The position numbers and the translations under genes were made by a program. The notes below the pieces were generated by a model. The model saw only the letters and a program-made list of their open reading frames with translations. It was not told where the DNA came from and ran no database searches. From positions 496,001-560,000 of the forward strand of contig NZ_JAHSPG010000001.1 of NCBI RefSeq assembly GCF_019130065.1: DNA of 64,000 nucleotides, read 5' to 3'. This document shows positions 25,908 to 36,743 of the stretch, piece after piece (the first letter of the stretch is position 1; every line of letters starts with the position of its first letter). Origin of the DNA: Pinibacter aurantiacus. GTDB lineage: Bacteria > Bacteroidota > Bacteroidia > Chitinophagales > Chitinophagaceae.

Positions 25908-28900
25908 ATGAAAATCATGCAAATTAACGGCTGGCAACGTGTACTACTCACTTTGCTATTTTCCGCTGCGTTGCTGCCGGGTTTTTCCCAGGCTCTTTCT
26001 AAAGTAGAAGGAGTTATCAGCAACGAAGCAGGAGAACCTCTGAAGGGTGTGTCCATCGTATACAATGTTGTGCCCGGCAATGTAACCACCACAACTGCAT
26101 CTGGTGAGAACGGCCGGTTTGTGATCAGCAATCTGCAAGTAGGAAAAAAATATCGTTTTGTATTTACCTATGTGGGTTATGAAGCCTACAACCTACCGGT
26201 GTTGCATATACAACAGGGCGAAAGCAACAAACTGATCATCCGGATGAAAGAGGCTTCCAAAGGAATGGATGAAGTGGTTGTTGTAGGATATGGAAAAATG
26301 AAAAAGCGTGATGTAACCGGCGCAGTAAGTTCTGTGAAGTCAGACAAGATTGTAGAATTTCCTGTGACTAACATGGTAGATGCCTTGCAAGGCCGGGTAG
26401 CAGGTGTAATGGTACAAACGACCAGCTGGGCGCCCGGTTCTTCCGGACAGATCCGCGTTCGCGGCAATCGCTCTATTAATGCAGACAACAACCCTTTGTA
26501 TGTAATAGATGGTATTCCTACCGTTGATGCGCTGGACCAGATATCACCAAATGATATTGAATCGGTAGAGGTATTGAAAGATGCGTCCGCTACGGCCATC
26601 TACGGTAACAGGGGCGCCAATGGCGTTATACTGATTACAACTAAGAGAGGACGAAAAGGTAAAACCATTATTGATTTCAACAGCTATTACGGCATTCAGA
26701 AAAATAGGACGATGCCGGAGTTGATGGATGCTGCTTCATTTGTAGAATATTCCCGTGAGGCTCAGCGCAACGTTTTGGGCGGAACCTACGATTCAAAACC
26801 AAATAAAACACTCGACTTTCAAAATGATCAGCTGGTGGCTACGCCATACATGTCTCGCAACATGGAACGCGCCTGGGCAAGCGGTACTTACGACCCAAGT
26901 AAACTTGTAAGCACTAACTGGATCGACTACGGATTGCGCACAGGAAACATCCAGAATTACAGCCTGAACCTGCGTGGTGGCAGTGAGAACACAAGGTTCA
27001 TGGTTTCCGGCGATTATTTAAGCAACGAAGGAGTGGTAGTTGATCAATCCTTTAAGCGTTACAACGTGCGGTTAAATCTTGAACATAATATAACGAACAA
27101 AATCAAGTTGGGAACAAACTCTGTTTTCACTGCATCTGCACAGCAAGCCGGTTATGGAGTGTTTGATGGTTACGGTTTAAAAAGTTTCAACCCGCTTGCA
27201 TCACCGTACAACGATGACAGCACGCTGGCTATTTATCCAACCAACAACACACGCACTCCCAACCCTATCACCGATTTTGGAAAAACAAAAAGGGACCGCA
27301 ATCAAAACCGTTACCTAGGCAGTTATTATGCAGAGGCTGAAATTTTACCGGGTCTTAGTTTCCGCTCCAATCTTGGGCTTGATTTGCGCTTGTACCAAAA
27401 CTATGACTTCAATGCAGAAAACACAGAGTCTTCGGGCGGCGCCAATACGCCCTCAAGTGCTGCGAACAGCAATGTCAAAAAATTCAGCTACACCTGGGAA
27501 AACCTGCTGACTTACCAACATTCTTTCGCAAAAGATCACAATCTTAATGTGACCATGTTGCAATCAATACAGGAGGAAAAAGCTGAATCCAACAATATCT
27601 CTGTAAAGGACCTTCCTTATGATGACCTGGGATATTATAACATGGGTTCTGCGCTTACCATCAATAGCGTAGGTACGGGGTTGACTGATTGGAAACTCTC
27701 ATCTTTCATGGGTCGTGTTAACTACAGCTTCAAGGGAAAATACCTTGCAACTATATCTGCCCGTTATGATGGCTCCTCCAGGCTGGCCGAGGGTGAAAAG
27801 TGGGTGCTGTTCCCTTCGATGGCGCTTGGCTGGAGACTAAAAGGAGAATCGTTCCTGTCCAGTGCCAGGGCTTTAAGCGAATTAAAACTGCGCGTTGGCT
27901 ATGGCAAAACAGGTAACACCAGTATTGATCCATACAAAACATGGGGACGTGTAGGAACCAACCGTTATGTGTTTGGCGAAACCAATATACTGGGCTTCAC
28001 TCCCATTGAAATGATCAATCCTAATTTAACATGGGAAACTACTGATCAGTTTAATGCAGGGCTTGACTTCGGTTTCTTTAATGACAGGATCACGGGCGCA
28101 TTGGATGTGTATATGCAAAACACGCATAACCTGCTGTTGAATCGTCAACTGCCAACGGCTTCAGGATTTGGATCCATTCTTTCAAACATAGGCAAAACAA
28201 GCAACAAGGGTATTGAGCTGTCGCTTAACACTGTCAACATACGGAACGCGCATTTTCAATGGAGATCAAACATTCAGTTTGCTGCTAACAAACAAGAAAT
28301 TGTGGAATTATGGAACGGCAAAAATGATGACGTCGGTTCCAAATGGTTCATAGGAAAACCGGTAAACATTTACTATGATCTTGGATTTAATGGTATTTGG
28401 CAAAACACCAAAGACGACCTGGATGCCATGGCTAAGTTCAACTCCAATGGCGCTACGTTCAAACCGGGAGATATTCGCCCGCTTGATAAAAACGGGGACT
28501 TCAAAATAAATGATGGCGACCGTTATATCATTGGCCAGGCAGATCCTAAATGGACATTCAGTTTAGATAACAGTTTTGTGTACAACAATTTTGACGCAAG
28601 TATTTTTCTTGTGGGCATGTTTGGCCAAACGCTGAATCACGATCTGGATATGCGATTTGATGGCCGTTACAACCAGCCAAAATTGAATTACTGGACGCCT
28701 GAGAATCCCAGCAATGTAGCACCACGCCCGTTGCTGAATGTGGCCAGCGTGAACTACCTCAACACCATGAACTACTATTCCGGTGATTTTATTAGAGTGA
28801 AAAATATTGCATTGGGTTATAGCTTGTCGCCTGCCACATTAAGAAAAATACATTTGGAGAAGCTTCGCATTTATGCCAGCGCGCAGAATCCTTTTCTTTT

Positions 28901-28994
28901 CACCAAATTCCCCGGAACTGATCCTGAAGGCGCTACCGGCTTCAACAATCCAAGTGTAAAAACATTCACGTTTGGCTTAAACCTGTCGCTATAA
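25908..28994 (+). CDS. SusC/RagA TonB-dependent transporter without STN domain (cluster C)
   Basis: An outer-membrane barrel of about 1028 residues. The ATG at 25908 (MKIMQINGWQRVLLTLLFSA) gives a normal signal peptide ending GFSQ; the GTG at 25860 adds 16 unlikely residues. A carboxypeptidase-regulatory-like domain (VEGVISNEAGEPLKG) is followed by the plug (EVVVVGYGKMKKRDVTGAV, NNPLYVIDGIP) and a barrel ending FTFGLNLSL. No STN domain lies between leader and plug although a sigma/FecR pair is next door, so signalling cannot run by the usual STN-FecR contact. It is followed by susD after 27 bp. Confidence 0.95.
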   Translation: MKIMQINGWQRVLLTLLFSAALLPGFSQALSKVEGVISNEAGEPLKGVSIVYNVVPGNVTTTTASGENGRFVISNLQVGKKYRFVFTYVGYEAYNLPVLHIQQGESNKLIIRMKEASKGMDEVVVVGYGKMKKRDVTGAVSSVKSDKIVEFPVTNMVDALQGRVAGVMVQTTSWAPGSSGQIRVRGNRSINADNNPLYVIDGIPTVDALDQISPNDIESVEVLKDASATAIYGNRGANGVILITTKRGRKGKTIIDFNSYYGIQKNRTMPELMDAASFVEYSREAQRNVLGGTYDSKPNKTLDFQNDQLVATPYMSRNMERAWASGTYDPSKLVSTNWIDYGLRTGNIQNYSLNLRGGSENTRFMVSGDYLSNEGVVVDQSFKRYNVRLNLEHNITNKIKLGTNSVFTASAQQAGYGVFDGYGLKSFNPLASPYNDDSTLAIYPTNNTRTPNPITDFGKTKRDRNQNRYLGSYYAEAEILPGLSFRSNLGLDLRLYQNYDFNAENTESSGGANTPSSAANSNVKKFSYTWENLLTYQHSFAKDHNLNVTMLQSIQEEKAESNNISVKDLPYDDLGYYNMGSALTINSVGTGLTDWKLSSFMGRVNYSFKGKYLATISARYDGSSRLAEGEKWVLFPSMALGWRLKGESFLSSARALSELKLRVGYGKTGNTSIDPYKTWGRVGTNRYVFGETNILGFTPIEMINPNLTWETTDQFNAGLDFGFFNDRITGALDVYMQNTHNLLLNRQLPTASGFGSILSNIGKTSNKGIELSLNTVNIRNAHFQWRSNIQFAANKQEIVELWNGKNDDVGSKWFIGKPVNIYYDLGFNGIWQNTKDDLDAMAKFNSNGATFKPGDIRPLDKNGDFKINDGDRYIIGQADPKWTFSLDNSFVYNNFDASIFLVGMFGQTLNHDLDMRFDGRYNQPKLNYWTPENPSNVAPRPLLNVASVNYLNTMNYYSGDFIRVKNIALGYSLSPATLRKIHLEKLRIYASAQNPFLFTKFPGTDPEGATGFNNPSVKTFTFGLNLSL

Positions 28995-29021
28995 ATCTAT
29001 AAACGATCAAAAAATATTTTA

Positions 29022-30803
29022 ATGAAAACGTTACGCAATATAATTGTACTTATCGCCATGGTTACTGCCGGCGGTGGTTGTAAAAAATTTCTTGAAGAAA
29101 ATCCTGTCCCCAATGTGTCATATGGTGTGTACAACACCGAAAAGGGCGTAGAAGGTGCATTGGCTGCAGCATACAGCTCTGTGCGACTGGGCGTGTCCAG
29201 CGAAAGAGCGCTTACCCTTAGCGATGCAGGAACAGATTTGTTTACTGTAGGTTCAGACGGCAATAACGAATTCAATCAATACCTTGCCACCTTGTCTCCT
29301 TTAAGTTCAAAAACTACGGACTATTGGGATTATCATTACAAAGGAATTTCTGAGTGCAACATCGCGTTGCAATATGTACCGAAAGTAAGCATGAACGCAG
29401 CACGCAAACTGGAAGTGGAAGGCGAGGCAAAATTCATCCGGTCTTATTTTTATTTCGATCTTGTACAACACTTTGGAAAAGTGCCATTGGTGCTGGAAGT
29501 GATTGACGAAGCCAAAACAGATTTCAAAAGAGCCGAAGTAAAAGACATTTACAACCAGCTAATCGGAGATCTGACATCTGCCTATAACCTCCTTCCACAA
29601 ACAGGAAAGGCACAAGGTCGTGTTAACAAGGCTGCTGCTGCTCATTTGTTGTCGAAAGTATACCTTGCAAGGGCAAGTGCCACATCGGCTGAACAACGCG
29701 GTATTCGCGGCACACAGCCCTCTGATCTTGATAGCGTGATTGCTTATGCAGGAACCATTGCATCGCAGAAAGTAGGCGCATACTCTTTGGTTCCGGATTT
29801 CGCAGCACTGTTTGACATTAATAAACAGGTAAACAGCGAGGTGATTTTTGCTGTACAATTTACCAATACACTTAGCAATAATGGCAGTGGCAACCAGCAG
29901 CATTTGTATCATGTGCCACAGTATGATGCTGTAAATACAAAGATACTGGTGCGCTCCATTCCATATGGTCGCCCGTACCGCAGGGTACGCCCTACCCCAT
30001 ATGTGTATAACGGCTTGTTCGGCACTACACGCAAATACGACTCTCGTTTTACCAAGTCATTTATTTGGGGCTATATCGCCAACCAGGCAGCCAATAATAT
30101 CAAGACCAGTGCCGGCAATACCATCAATGTAAAAGTGGGCGACACCGCTATTTATTTCAGCCCCGTCCAATACAACAACGCTACCGACTCTGCAAAACTG
30201 ATGCAGGAAAACAGTCGCTTTGCCGTGTATATGCCGCTAAACTCTTACCTGCCCTTTTCAAAAAATTATATTTTCCCGGGGCTTAGCAAATGGCTCGATT
30301 CTCAAAGACCCACCACTAACGAAACCAATGGTGGCCGCGACTGGGTTATGTATCGATATGCCGAAACCTTGCTGATATTGGCGGAGGCGTATGGCAGAAA
30401 AGGCGATTTCAACACCGCGGCAAATTACATCAACATGATTCGTACACGTGCCGCTTACAAACAAGGTGAAATGAAAACAGTACAGTATTGGACATTTGAA
30501 GGAGGAGACTATGCTGACCGCACAAAAGACAACACAGCTGAAATGCAGGTAACAGCCGGACAGATCAGTCAGAATTTTGTGGACTTCATCCTCGAAGAAA
30601 GGGGCCGTGAAATGCTTGGTGAACTTAACCGCTGGGAAGATCTTGATCGTTGTGAAAAATTGGTAGAGCGCGTTAAACTGTACAATCCGGATGCACAGAA
30701 TATCCGTGATTACCATGTGCTGCGTCCTATTCCGCAAACACATATAGATCGATTGAACCCGAAATTACCTGTTTCAGAGGAACAGAATCCTGGATACTAT
30801 TGA
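29022..30803 (+). CDS. SusD/RagB-family outer-membrane lipoprotein (cluster C)
   Basis: A 593-residue SusD-like protein with a lipoprotein leader ending AGGGC, then KKFLEENPVPNVSYG. The TPR-like core includes GEAKFIRSYFYFDLVQHFG and YAETLLILAEAYGRKGDF, and the C-terminus ends RPIPQTHIDRLNPKLPVSEEQNPGYY, the classic SusD tail. It binds the cluster C substrate at the surface with the SusC encoded just upstream. The phosphodiesterase ATG follows 59 bp after its stop. Confidence 0.95.
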   Translation: MKTLRNIIVLIAMVTAGGGCKKFLEENPVPNVSYGVYNTEKGVEGALAAAYSSVRLGVSSERALTLSDAGTDLFTVGSDGNNEFNQYLATLSPLSSKTTDYWDYHYKGISECNIALQYVPKVSMNAARKLEVEGEAKFIRSYFYFDLVQHFGKVPLVLEVIDEAKTDFKRAEVKDIYNQLIGDLTSAYNLLPQTGKAQGRVNKAAAAHLLSKVYLARASATSAEQRGIRGTQPSDLDSVIAYAGTIASQKVGAYSLVPDFAALFDINKQVNSEVIFAVQFTNTLSNNGSGNQQHLYHVPQYDAVNTKILVRSIPYGRPYRRVRPTPYVYNGLFGTTRKYDSRFTKSFIWGYIANQAANNIKTSAGNTINVKVGDTAIYFSPVQYNNATDSAKLMQENSRFAVYMPLNSYLPFSKNYIFPGLSKWLDSQRPTTNETNGGRDWVMYRYAETLLILAEAYGRKGDFNTAANYINMIRTRAAYKQGEMKTVQYWTFEGGDYADRTKDNTAEMQVTAGQISQNFVDFILEERGREMLGELNRWEDLDRCEKLVERVKLYNPDAQNIRDYHVLRPIPQTHIDRLNPKLPVSEEQNPGYY

Positions 30804-30862
30804 TACAAACCGTAACACCGAATATCACCCATACATCAACACTTAAAGAAGAAATTAAAAAA

Positions 30863-31726
30863 ATGAAGAAGCTATCTCTTTCACTTGCACTACTGGCCGC
30901 TATTGTGACAGCCAAAGCTCAAAACAACTTCGAACAAATTCAGCAATCATTTACGCATACCAACAATAACGTGGTAATGATTGCCGCCCACAGAGGACCT
31001 CATTTGAAATATCCTGAAAACTCGATACCTGCTATTAAGGAAGGCGTTAACCTGGGTATAGACATCGTGGAACTGGATATCCGTTTGACCCGCGATAAAA
31101 AGCTGGTACTGATGCACGACAAAACCGTAGACAGAACTACCACAGGTAAAGGACGTGTATCTGACTATACCTTTGAAGAGCTGCGAAAATTGCGTTTGCG
31201 TATTAAAGATTCCGTAACGCAGGAAGTAGTGCCTACACTGGAAGAAGCACTCGCAATTACAAAAGGAAAAGTATTGATAGACCTGGACATCAAAGAGAGA
31301 GATTGTGTTGATTCGATCATTGCGTTGACTGCACGCACGCATACGGAGCAAAATGTAATCTTCTTTGTTTACAAACCAGAATATGCGAAAATCATCAAAG
31401 ATCGTAACAACAAATTTTACACGATGGTTCGCACCCAAAATGCGAACCAGGTTGACAGCTGTTACAAAATCACTGTTCCCCAGGTAGTACACATCGATCC
31501 AAGCCATTACACAACCGGTGTTACAGGCACTGTAAAAAGCAACAACGGCCGCGTATGGATCAATGCACTGGGTGATGTAGATGCAGAAGTGGTTGCAGGC
31601 AATATTACTGCTTTCGAAAAAGTATTGAAAAACGGAGCCAACATTATTCAAACGGATCAACCTGCCCTTCTAAAAAAATATCTTGAATCAAAAGGGCTTT
31701 ACCATTCTGCTGTTAAATCCAAATAG
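30863..31726 (+). CDS. Exported glycerophosphodiester phosphodiesterase (GDPD)
   Basis: A 287-residue exported hydrolase that splits glycerophosphodiesters into glycerol 3-phosphate and an alcohol. The ATG at 30863 (MKKLSLSLALLAAIVTAKAQ) gives a signal peptide; an earlier in-frame start at 30800 overlaps susD and is not leader-like. Catalytic landmarks are present: HRG at 43-45, Glu52 and the IVELDIR motif (Glu70, Asp72), and His85 in MHDKTVDRTT. It is the last gene of cluster C before a strong terminator and points to deacylated phospholipid use by this SusCD system. Confidence 0.9.
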   Translation: MKKLSLSLALLAAIVTAKAQNNFEQIQQSFTHTNNNVVMIAAHRGPHLKYPENSIPAIKEGVNLGIDIVELDIRLTRDKKLVLMHDKTVDRTTTGKGRVSDYTFEELRKLRLRIKDSVTQEVVPTLEEALAITKGKVLIDLDIKERDCVDSIIALTARTHTEQNVIFFVYKPEYAKIIKDRNNKFYTMVRTQNANQVDSCYKITVPQVVHIDPSHYTTGVTGTVKSNNGRVWINALGDVDAEVVAGNITAFEKVLKNGANIIQTDQPALLKKYLESKGLYHSAVKSK

Positions 31727-31759
31727 TTCGTCCTGTTGATATGTGTGTTTGTATTTTAA

Positions 31760-31787
31760 TGTCCCGGCTATGCCGGGACATTTTTTT
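31760..31787 (+). terminator. Intrinsic terminator ending cluster C
   Basis: A 9-bp GC-rich stem (tgtcccggc and its complement) with a 3-nt loop, followed by seven Ts, 33 bp after the phosphodiesterase stop. It separates cluster C from the two-component pair starting at 31848. Confidence 0.9.
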
Positions 31788-31847
31788 ATGCTGGTATTAA
31801 TTCGTTGAGTGCTTAAAATTCTGCAGCTATTTTATTACATTTAGTGA

Positions 31848-34313
31848 ATGCAGAACCCCATCATGCACAGAGTTAATTATATACATCTTCTCTTTTACCT
31901 GTTGATGTTCCTGGGAGCAAAATCACAAAATATTTCAGCAGGCAATGCCAACTATTCTTACCACTCACCTTCCAAGGACAAACTATCTTTCCAACGATTG
32001 AATTTGTTGCTTAGCTCTACTTATATCGTTGTTGTAAAGGAAGGACAGGTTGACCATGACACCTGTTTGTATATCGCCGCCCGTTCCCTGGGCTTAAGCA
32101 GGCTTCCGGTAATGGCAGAAGGTATTGGCGATCGTGAACTGCCTGCGCAATCAAAATGGATTGACCTGGAGCAGCCGCGCATTGGTATCGAATTGCTTTC
32201 TAAGGCAACGGGCAGGAAACATCTTGAGTTATTGATATTGCTGGGCTCCTATTATGCATTTCAACCAGGTAGTTATTACAAGTACAGGGACAGCGTGGAA
32301 TATTTTTTAAACAAAGCGATAAAAGAAAGCAGCTTATTGAAGGAAGAAAAACTGGGCAGACAAGCCCTTTGCCTTCTCGGTAAGATATATGTACAGGCAA
32401 ACAATAGTAAAGGCGATTCTATTTTTAATGAGGTCATTAATCAGGCCAGGAAAGCCGGTGATAAAGAAACGGAAGCCCGGGCTGTGGCTTATCGCGGCAT
32501 ATACACTGCCCCAACACAATCAACCTTTCAGCAAAAAATAACTGACCTGCAAACTGCATCCGGCTTGTATCATGATCTTGGAAATACAGAAAGAGAAATT
32601 AATGTTTTAGCAGACCGGGGCTATATGCTGGTTGTAACGGGGCAGTTTCAAGCCGCATATGAGCTTTTTGTAAAAGCACTTGCTTTGGCTGAAGACATTC
32701 ACTACCCTTATACTCATTACCTTACCGATGCGCTTACCATGGTGACCAATTACCAGGGCAAATTTGGTGAACCATTTCGGCATACGCTTCAGACCATCAA
32801 AGTGGCAGAAAGTGTACGTGACAGCATTGGGTGGGCTTTTTTTTATAGCCGGTTGGCGTTTCTGTATGATGCTGAGGGAAGGAAAAAAGAAAGCATGAAT
32901 ATGGCGCAAAAGGCAATAAGGCGGTTCATAGATTCCCGTAATCCGTCGGTGTACAATATCCTTAGCATAGTAACTCAACAAATGTGTGGTGAGGGTCGCG
33001 CTACAGAAGCACTTGAACTCGTGCAGAAAACCTCCGAAGCTGTAGGACCGGCAAAAACTTTTTCAGAAATGCTTGTCTACCATTATACACTCGCGGGATG
33101 CTATTTAAGTCTCAACTGGCTGGACAAGGCGGAGGCGCATATAAAAACAATGGATTCTCTGGAAACGAAAGCAGAGATGATCCGGGGACCGCTTAGCCGC
33201 AGCATAGTAACTGACACTTATGGTCATCTGTTTTTTAAGCGTGGCCAATATCAAAAAGCAAGGGAATGCTTTGAAAAACAATTCACGACTCGTTCATATG
33301 GGCAACGTACTTTGGCTAATGATCTAAGCACATACCGTTCACTCATTGCTGCAGATTCTGCGCTTGGAGATAATGCGTCAGGCATGTACCACTATAAAAA
33401 ATATACAGAGTTGCTTGACTCCAATTTTAGAGTAACTAAAGTAAGACAGGCAGAAGAGCTGCAGGTAATGTATGAAACACACGAAAAAGAAAATCAAATT
33501 GCATTATTAAACAAGCAGGCGAAACAAACGTTACTTGTAAAAAATTTGACACTTGGAGGCATTGCTGCTGTAATTATCATTGCTGTTCTGTTATACCGGC
33601 AGAGCGGCAACAGAAAAAAGAACAACGCCGTTATCACGCATAAAAATGAACAACTTCAGCAACTCGTCAACGATAAAGAATGGCTGTTAAGAGAAATACA
33701 TCATCGTGTAAAAAACAATCTGCAAATCATTATGAGCTTACTGAATTCCCAGTCCGTGTATATCAATAACGATGCAGCTTTAACAGCCATTCACGACAGT
33801 CAGCGCAGAGTGCATACCATCTCGCTGATTCATCAAAAGCTTTACCAATCGGAAAATGTTTCTTCCATCGCCATGCCGCAATATATCAACGAGCTTGTAA
33901 GCTACTTGCAGGATAGCTTTGATACAGATAACCGGATAACATTTGAACAAAAAATCGAACCGATTGAACTGGATGTATCACAGGCTATTCCGCTGGGTTT
34001 AATTATTAATGAAAGCATTGTAAATTCACTTAAGTATGCATTTCCAGACGGGCGCAAAGGCATCTTGAGTATTCAATTGCAGCGTAAGGAGAATAATTTT
34101 TTATTGCTGAAAATATCGGATAATGGTATTGGCTTACCGGCCGGTCTTGATGTGTCATCACATAATTCCTTAGGCTTTAATTTAATGAAGGGTTTAGCAA
34201 ACCAATTAAATGGCAGTCTTCTTTTGAACATCGATAACGGGTTGGAAATAACGGTTAAATTTATTGCTGCTCCCCTGCAGGTTTCAAATAAAGAAATAAC
34301 GGCGCATGCATAA
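31848..34313 (+). CDS. TPR-domain membrane sensor histidine kinase (HisKA_2 type)
   Basis: An 821-residue kinase. A signal-peptide-like N-terminus (ATG 31848, or 31863 at [18 protein letters not shown]) is followed by a large periplasmic TPR region (to about residue 555), a transmembrane helix ([18 protein letters not shown]), a short coiled coil and a HisKA_2 dimerisation helix. The phospho-acceptor is in [11 protein letters not shown] (His618/619), and the HATPase follows ([42 protein letters not shown]). It senses an unknown periplasmic signal and should phosphorylate the response regulator whose ATG overlaps its last codons by 8 nt. Confidence 0.92.
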   Translation: MQNPIMHRVNYIHLLFYLLMFLGAKSQNISAGNANYSYHSPSKDKLSFQRLNLLLSSTYIVVVKEGQVDHDTCLYIAARSLGLSRLPVMAEGIGDRELPAQSKWIDLEQPRIGIELLSKATGRKHLELLILLGSYYAFQPGSYYKYRDSVEYFLNKAIKESSLLKEEKLGRQALCLLGKIYVQANNSKGDSIFNEVINQARKAGDKETEARAVAYRGIYTAPTQSTFQQKITDLQTASGLYHDLGNTEREINVLADRGYMLVVTGQFQAAYELFVKALALAEDIHYPYTHYLTDALTMVTNYQGKFGEPFRHTLQTIKVAESVRDSIGWAFFYSRLAFLYDAEGRKKESMNMAQKAIRRFIDSRNPSVYNILSIVTQQMCGEGRATEALELVQKTSEAVGPAKTFSEMLVYHYTLAGCYLSLNWLDKAEAHIKTMDSLETKAEMIRGPLSRSIVTDTYGHLFFKRGQYQKARECFEKQFTTRSYGQRTLANDLSTYRSLIAADSALGDNASGMYHYKKYTELLDSNFRVTKVRQAEELQVMYETHEKENQIALLNKQAKQTLLVKNLTLGGIAAVIIIAVLLYRQSGNRKKNNAVITHKNEQLQQLVNDKEWLLREIHHRVKNNLQIIMSLLNSQSVYINNDAALTAIHDSQRRVHTISLIHQKLYQSENVSSIAMPQYINELVSYLQDSFDTDNRITFEQKIEPIELDVSQAIPLGLIINESIVNSLKYAFPDGRKGILSIQLQRKENNFLLLKISDNGIGLPAGLDVSSHNSLGFNLMKGLANQLNGSLLLNIDNGLEITVKFIAAPLQVSNKEITAHA

Positions 34314-36252
34314 AAAATTACTCATAGTAGAAGATGAATTTATTATAGCCAACGACCTTCAGCTGATACTGGAGAAAGCCGGCTATAGCGTTATGGGTAT
34401 TGCTGTTTCGGCGGAAGAAGCTGCTGAATACATCAACAAAAAACCAGACATTGTTTTGCTTGATATACGCCTGAAAGGCAAGCTATCCGGCATTGACATT
34501 GCAAAAAAGTTGCGGGCCGATAATATTGCTTTCATCTATCTATCTGCCAATTCCAGTCAGAAAATTTTGGAAGAAGCAAAAGCTACCGATCCCGATGGCT
34601 TCCTGGTAAAACCGTTTCGGGAAAAAGATTTATTGGTAGCCCTTGACGTTGCATGGTATCGCCATCAGCACAGCCTAGAGTCAAAGCTGCGACAGGACGA
34701 GCAGCTAAGAAAAAAGCTGGATGACATTCGGGACGAAACCTTAAATGCTGAACAAAAATTATTAAAGCTTGCTGGCATATTGCAGTCGTTTATTCCATTT
34801 GATTTTATTGCTTCCGGCGTCCGTCCGTTAAGCGCTGAGCAGTTTACAGATATTGGCTATTTACGCACAGGTTTTAATGAGTATCAATTTATTGGCGAAA
34901 AGGAATTAAGAAACATATCAGGATTGCAGCAAAGCGCTTTTACTCAAATCATCAACAGCACTCCTGCCAACAATAAAGCCCATATCCAAAACAATGAAGT
35001 GAATGGCAGGCGTAAAGACGAATCGTTGCAAAACATTATTATGAACTGCCTCCGGATGGAATCATGCCTTGTATTTCCGGTTGCACTCGGTTATGGCTTA
35101 GCGCTTCATTATTTCTTTTACAGCCGTAAAGCAGATGTGTATAACAATGAACATATTACTTTACTGCACCGCCTGAAAATATCTTTGCAGGAACTGGCAG
35201 ATAGTACCAATCATCTAACAAAACCAACGACTACCGATCATCATCAACCCATAGCTGCAAACAAGCGCGATGCACCGGCTAATACGATCTTTGATGGCAT
35301 CATTGGCAATCATCATTTGTTACTGTCGGCATTGGACCTTGCTGCACAAGCCGCACCTTACAACACCTCCATATTGATTCTTGGAGAGAGCGGCACGGGC
35401 AAAGAAAAGGTGGCGCACTGCATTCATGAACTTTCACCCCGAAAGCATAAACCTTTTATAAAAATTAACTGTGCGGCTATTCCACCTACGTTGATTGAAT
35501 CAGAATTATTCGGTCATGAAAAAGGTGCTTTTACGGGCGCTTTCGAAAAAAGAAAAGGCAAATTTGAGCAGGCAGATGGCGGCACTATTTTCCTGGATGA
35601 GATTGGTGAATTGCCGCTGTCGATGCAGGGTAAATTGTTGCGTGTGTTGCAGGAAAAAGAGATCGAACATGTGGGCGGCAATGTCACCATCAAAATAGAC
35701 GTTCGCATTATTGCGGCTACTAACCGGAACCTCGAAAAGGAAGTAGCCGACGGCAATTTCAGGCTTGATCTCTATTATCGCCTCAGTGTGTTTCCGCTAA
35801 CGCTGCCACCTTTGCGCGAACGGAAAAGCGACATAGAATTACTGGCTTTATATTTTGCCGAAAAGTTTTGTAAAGAAACCAATAAACCCTTTCATGGCAT
35901 TGGTATATCCATGGCGGACGCCATGCTTGCCTATGACTGGCCGGGCAATATCCGCGAGTTGGAAAATGTGCTGGAACAATCAGTCGTATTAAACAATGGC
36001 ACTTCGCCATTGGAACTAAAAAGAAAGTTAACCACATCACCAACTGTCGAAAAACAACGCATACAAACACTCGAAGATGTAAAGCATATTCAGCGGGAGA
36101 CAGAAAGAGATTATATCATCTCCGTTCTTAAACAAACAAAAGGCAGGATACGCGGTGCCAATGGCGCCGCCGAATTATTAAACATCAATCCCACTACGCT
36201 GGAATCAAAAATGGCAAAATTGGGCATTAAGAAACAGGAAGATAAGTTTTAG
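34306..36252 (+). CDS. Sigma-54-dependent response regulator (REC-GAF-AAA+-Fis)
   Basis: A 648-residue activator. The receiver domain (1-125) has the phosphorylation site Asp53 (IVLLDIRL) and the Lys of FLVKPF. A GAF-like middle region (about 155-300) precedes the AAA+ domain: Walker A GESGTGKE (360-367), the sigma-54 contact loop GAFTGA (407-412) and Walker B GGTIFLDE (426-433). A Fis-type HTH forms the C-terminus ([20 protein letters not shown]). Phosphorylation by the overlapping kinase should drive it to open sigma-54 promoters. It is followed by a 230-bp gap with palindromes and a run of possible target genes. Confidence 0.95.
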   Translation: MHKKLLIVEDEFIIANDLQLILEKAGYSVMGIAVSAEEAAEYINKKPDIVLLDIRLKGKLSGIDIAKKLRADNIAFIYLSANSSQKILEEAKATDPDGFLVKPFREKDLLVALDVAWYRHQHSLESKLRQDEQLRKKLDDIRDETLNAEQKLLKLAGILQSFIPFDFIASGVRPLSAEQFTDIGYLRTGFNEYQFIGEKELRNISGLQQSAFTQIINSTPANNKAHIQNNEVNGRRKDESLQNIIMNCLRMESCLVFPVALGYGLALHYFFYSRKADVYNNEHITLLHRLKISLQELADSTNHLTKPTTTDHHQPIAANKRDAPANTIFDGIIGNHHLLLSALDLAAQAAPYNTSILILGESGTGKEKVAHCIHELSPRKHKPFIKINCAAIPPTLIESELFGHEKGAFTGAFEKRKGKFEQADGGTIFLDEIGELPLSMQGKLLRVLQEKEIEHVGGNVTIKIDVRIIAATNRNLEKEVADGNFRLDLYYRLSVFPLTLPPLRERKSDIELLALYFAEKFCKETNKPFHGIGISMADAMLAYDWPGNIRELENVLEQSVVLNNGTSPLELKRKLTTSPTVEKQRIQTLEDVKHIQRETERDYIISVLKQTKGRIRGANGAAELLNINPTTLESKMAKLGIKKQEDKF

Positions 36253-36326
36253 CGTGGATCACTTAACGTTAGCCTGGTATTTAACTGCGGCGAGGTTCTG
36301 TTCGCTTATCGAAATCTTTTTGGTCC

Positions 36327-36374
36327 CTCTGAAAATTTCGTAGTTCTTAGCCAATAACTCTGAAAATTTCAGAG
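36327..36374. promoter_or_regulatory. Repeated palindromic sites, possible activator-binding sites
   Basis: The word ctctgaaaatttc occurs at 36327-36339 and 36358-36370, 31 bp apart (about three helical turns). The second copy extends to a perfect 8-bp inverted repeat, ctctgaaa/tttcagag with a one-base centre, at 36358-36374. The pair lies between the sigma-54 activator and the next gene group. The arrangement fits upstream activator sites, but a convincing sigma-54 promoter was not found here. Confidence 0.4.
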
Positions 36375-36481
36375 CCAAACTACCATACTTCGTTTTGTTT
36401 TTTTCATCATCCTCCATCCAACAAACTATCCTTCAATCCATTGCAAAATATTTTCCGTTGCTGCATCTCAATGGCATGTAA

Positions 36482-36733
36482 ATGGACATAGCCATTGAAA
36501 CTGAATTTATGACTGACCAAACTAAATGGGGCACGACCGCCACCATAAATCCCCGAAAAGGTTTCAGAATACATCTGCTTGTTTTCTTGTTAGCAATTCC
36601 GGTAATGTGGGTTGTCTGGTATCTCACCGACAGAACTTATCCCTGGGCGTTATGGTCCACACTCGCCTGGGGCGTTGGTGTGTTGTTTCATTACCTGGGC
36701 GTTTATGTTTTTCGCAAAACGGAGAACTATTAA
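36482..36733 (+). CDS. Small 2TM-domain membrane protein
   Basis: An 83-residue inner-membrane protein with the 2TM fold: a first helix in GFRIHLLVFLLAIPVMWVVW and a second in LWSTLAWGVGVLFHYLGVYV. The charged N-terminal arm is about 25 residues long (a second ATG, at MTDQTKWGTT, would trim 9 of them). Small 2TM proteins are frequent in Bacteroidota beside regulators and enzymes; their function is unknown. It begins a same-strand run with 10 bp to the cupin gene. Confidence 0.75.
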   Translation: MDIAIETEFMTDQTKWGTTATINPRKGFRIHLLVFLLAIPVMWVVWYLTDRTYPWALWSTLAWGVGVLFHYLGVYVFRKTENY

Positions 36734-36743
36734 ATCATAATCC

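Noticed and set aside
36270-36300. A GG-GC pair resembling a sigma-54 promoter (ctggtatttaactgcgg)
   Set aside because: The spacing between GG and GC is one base short of the strict consensus; another TGGCATG at 36473 lacks the GC. No convincing minus-24/minus-12 site was found.
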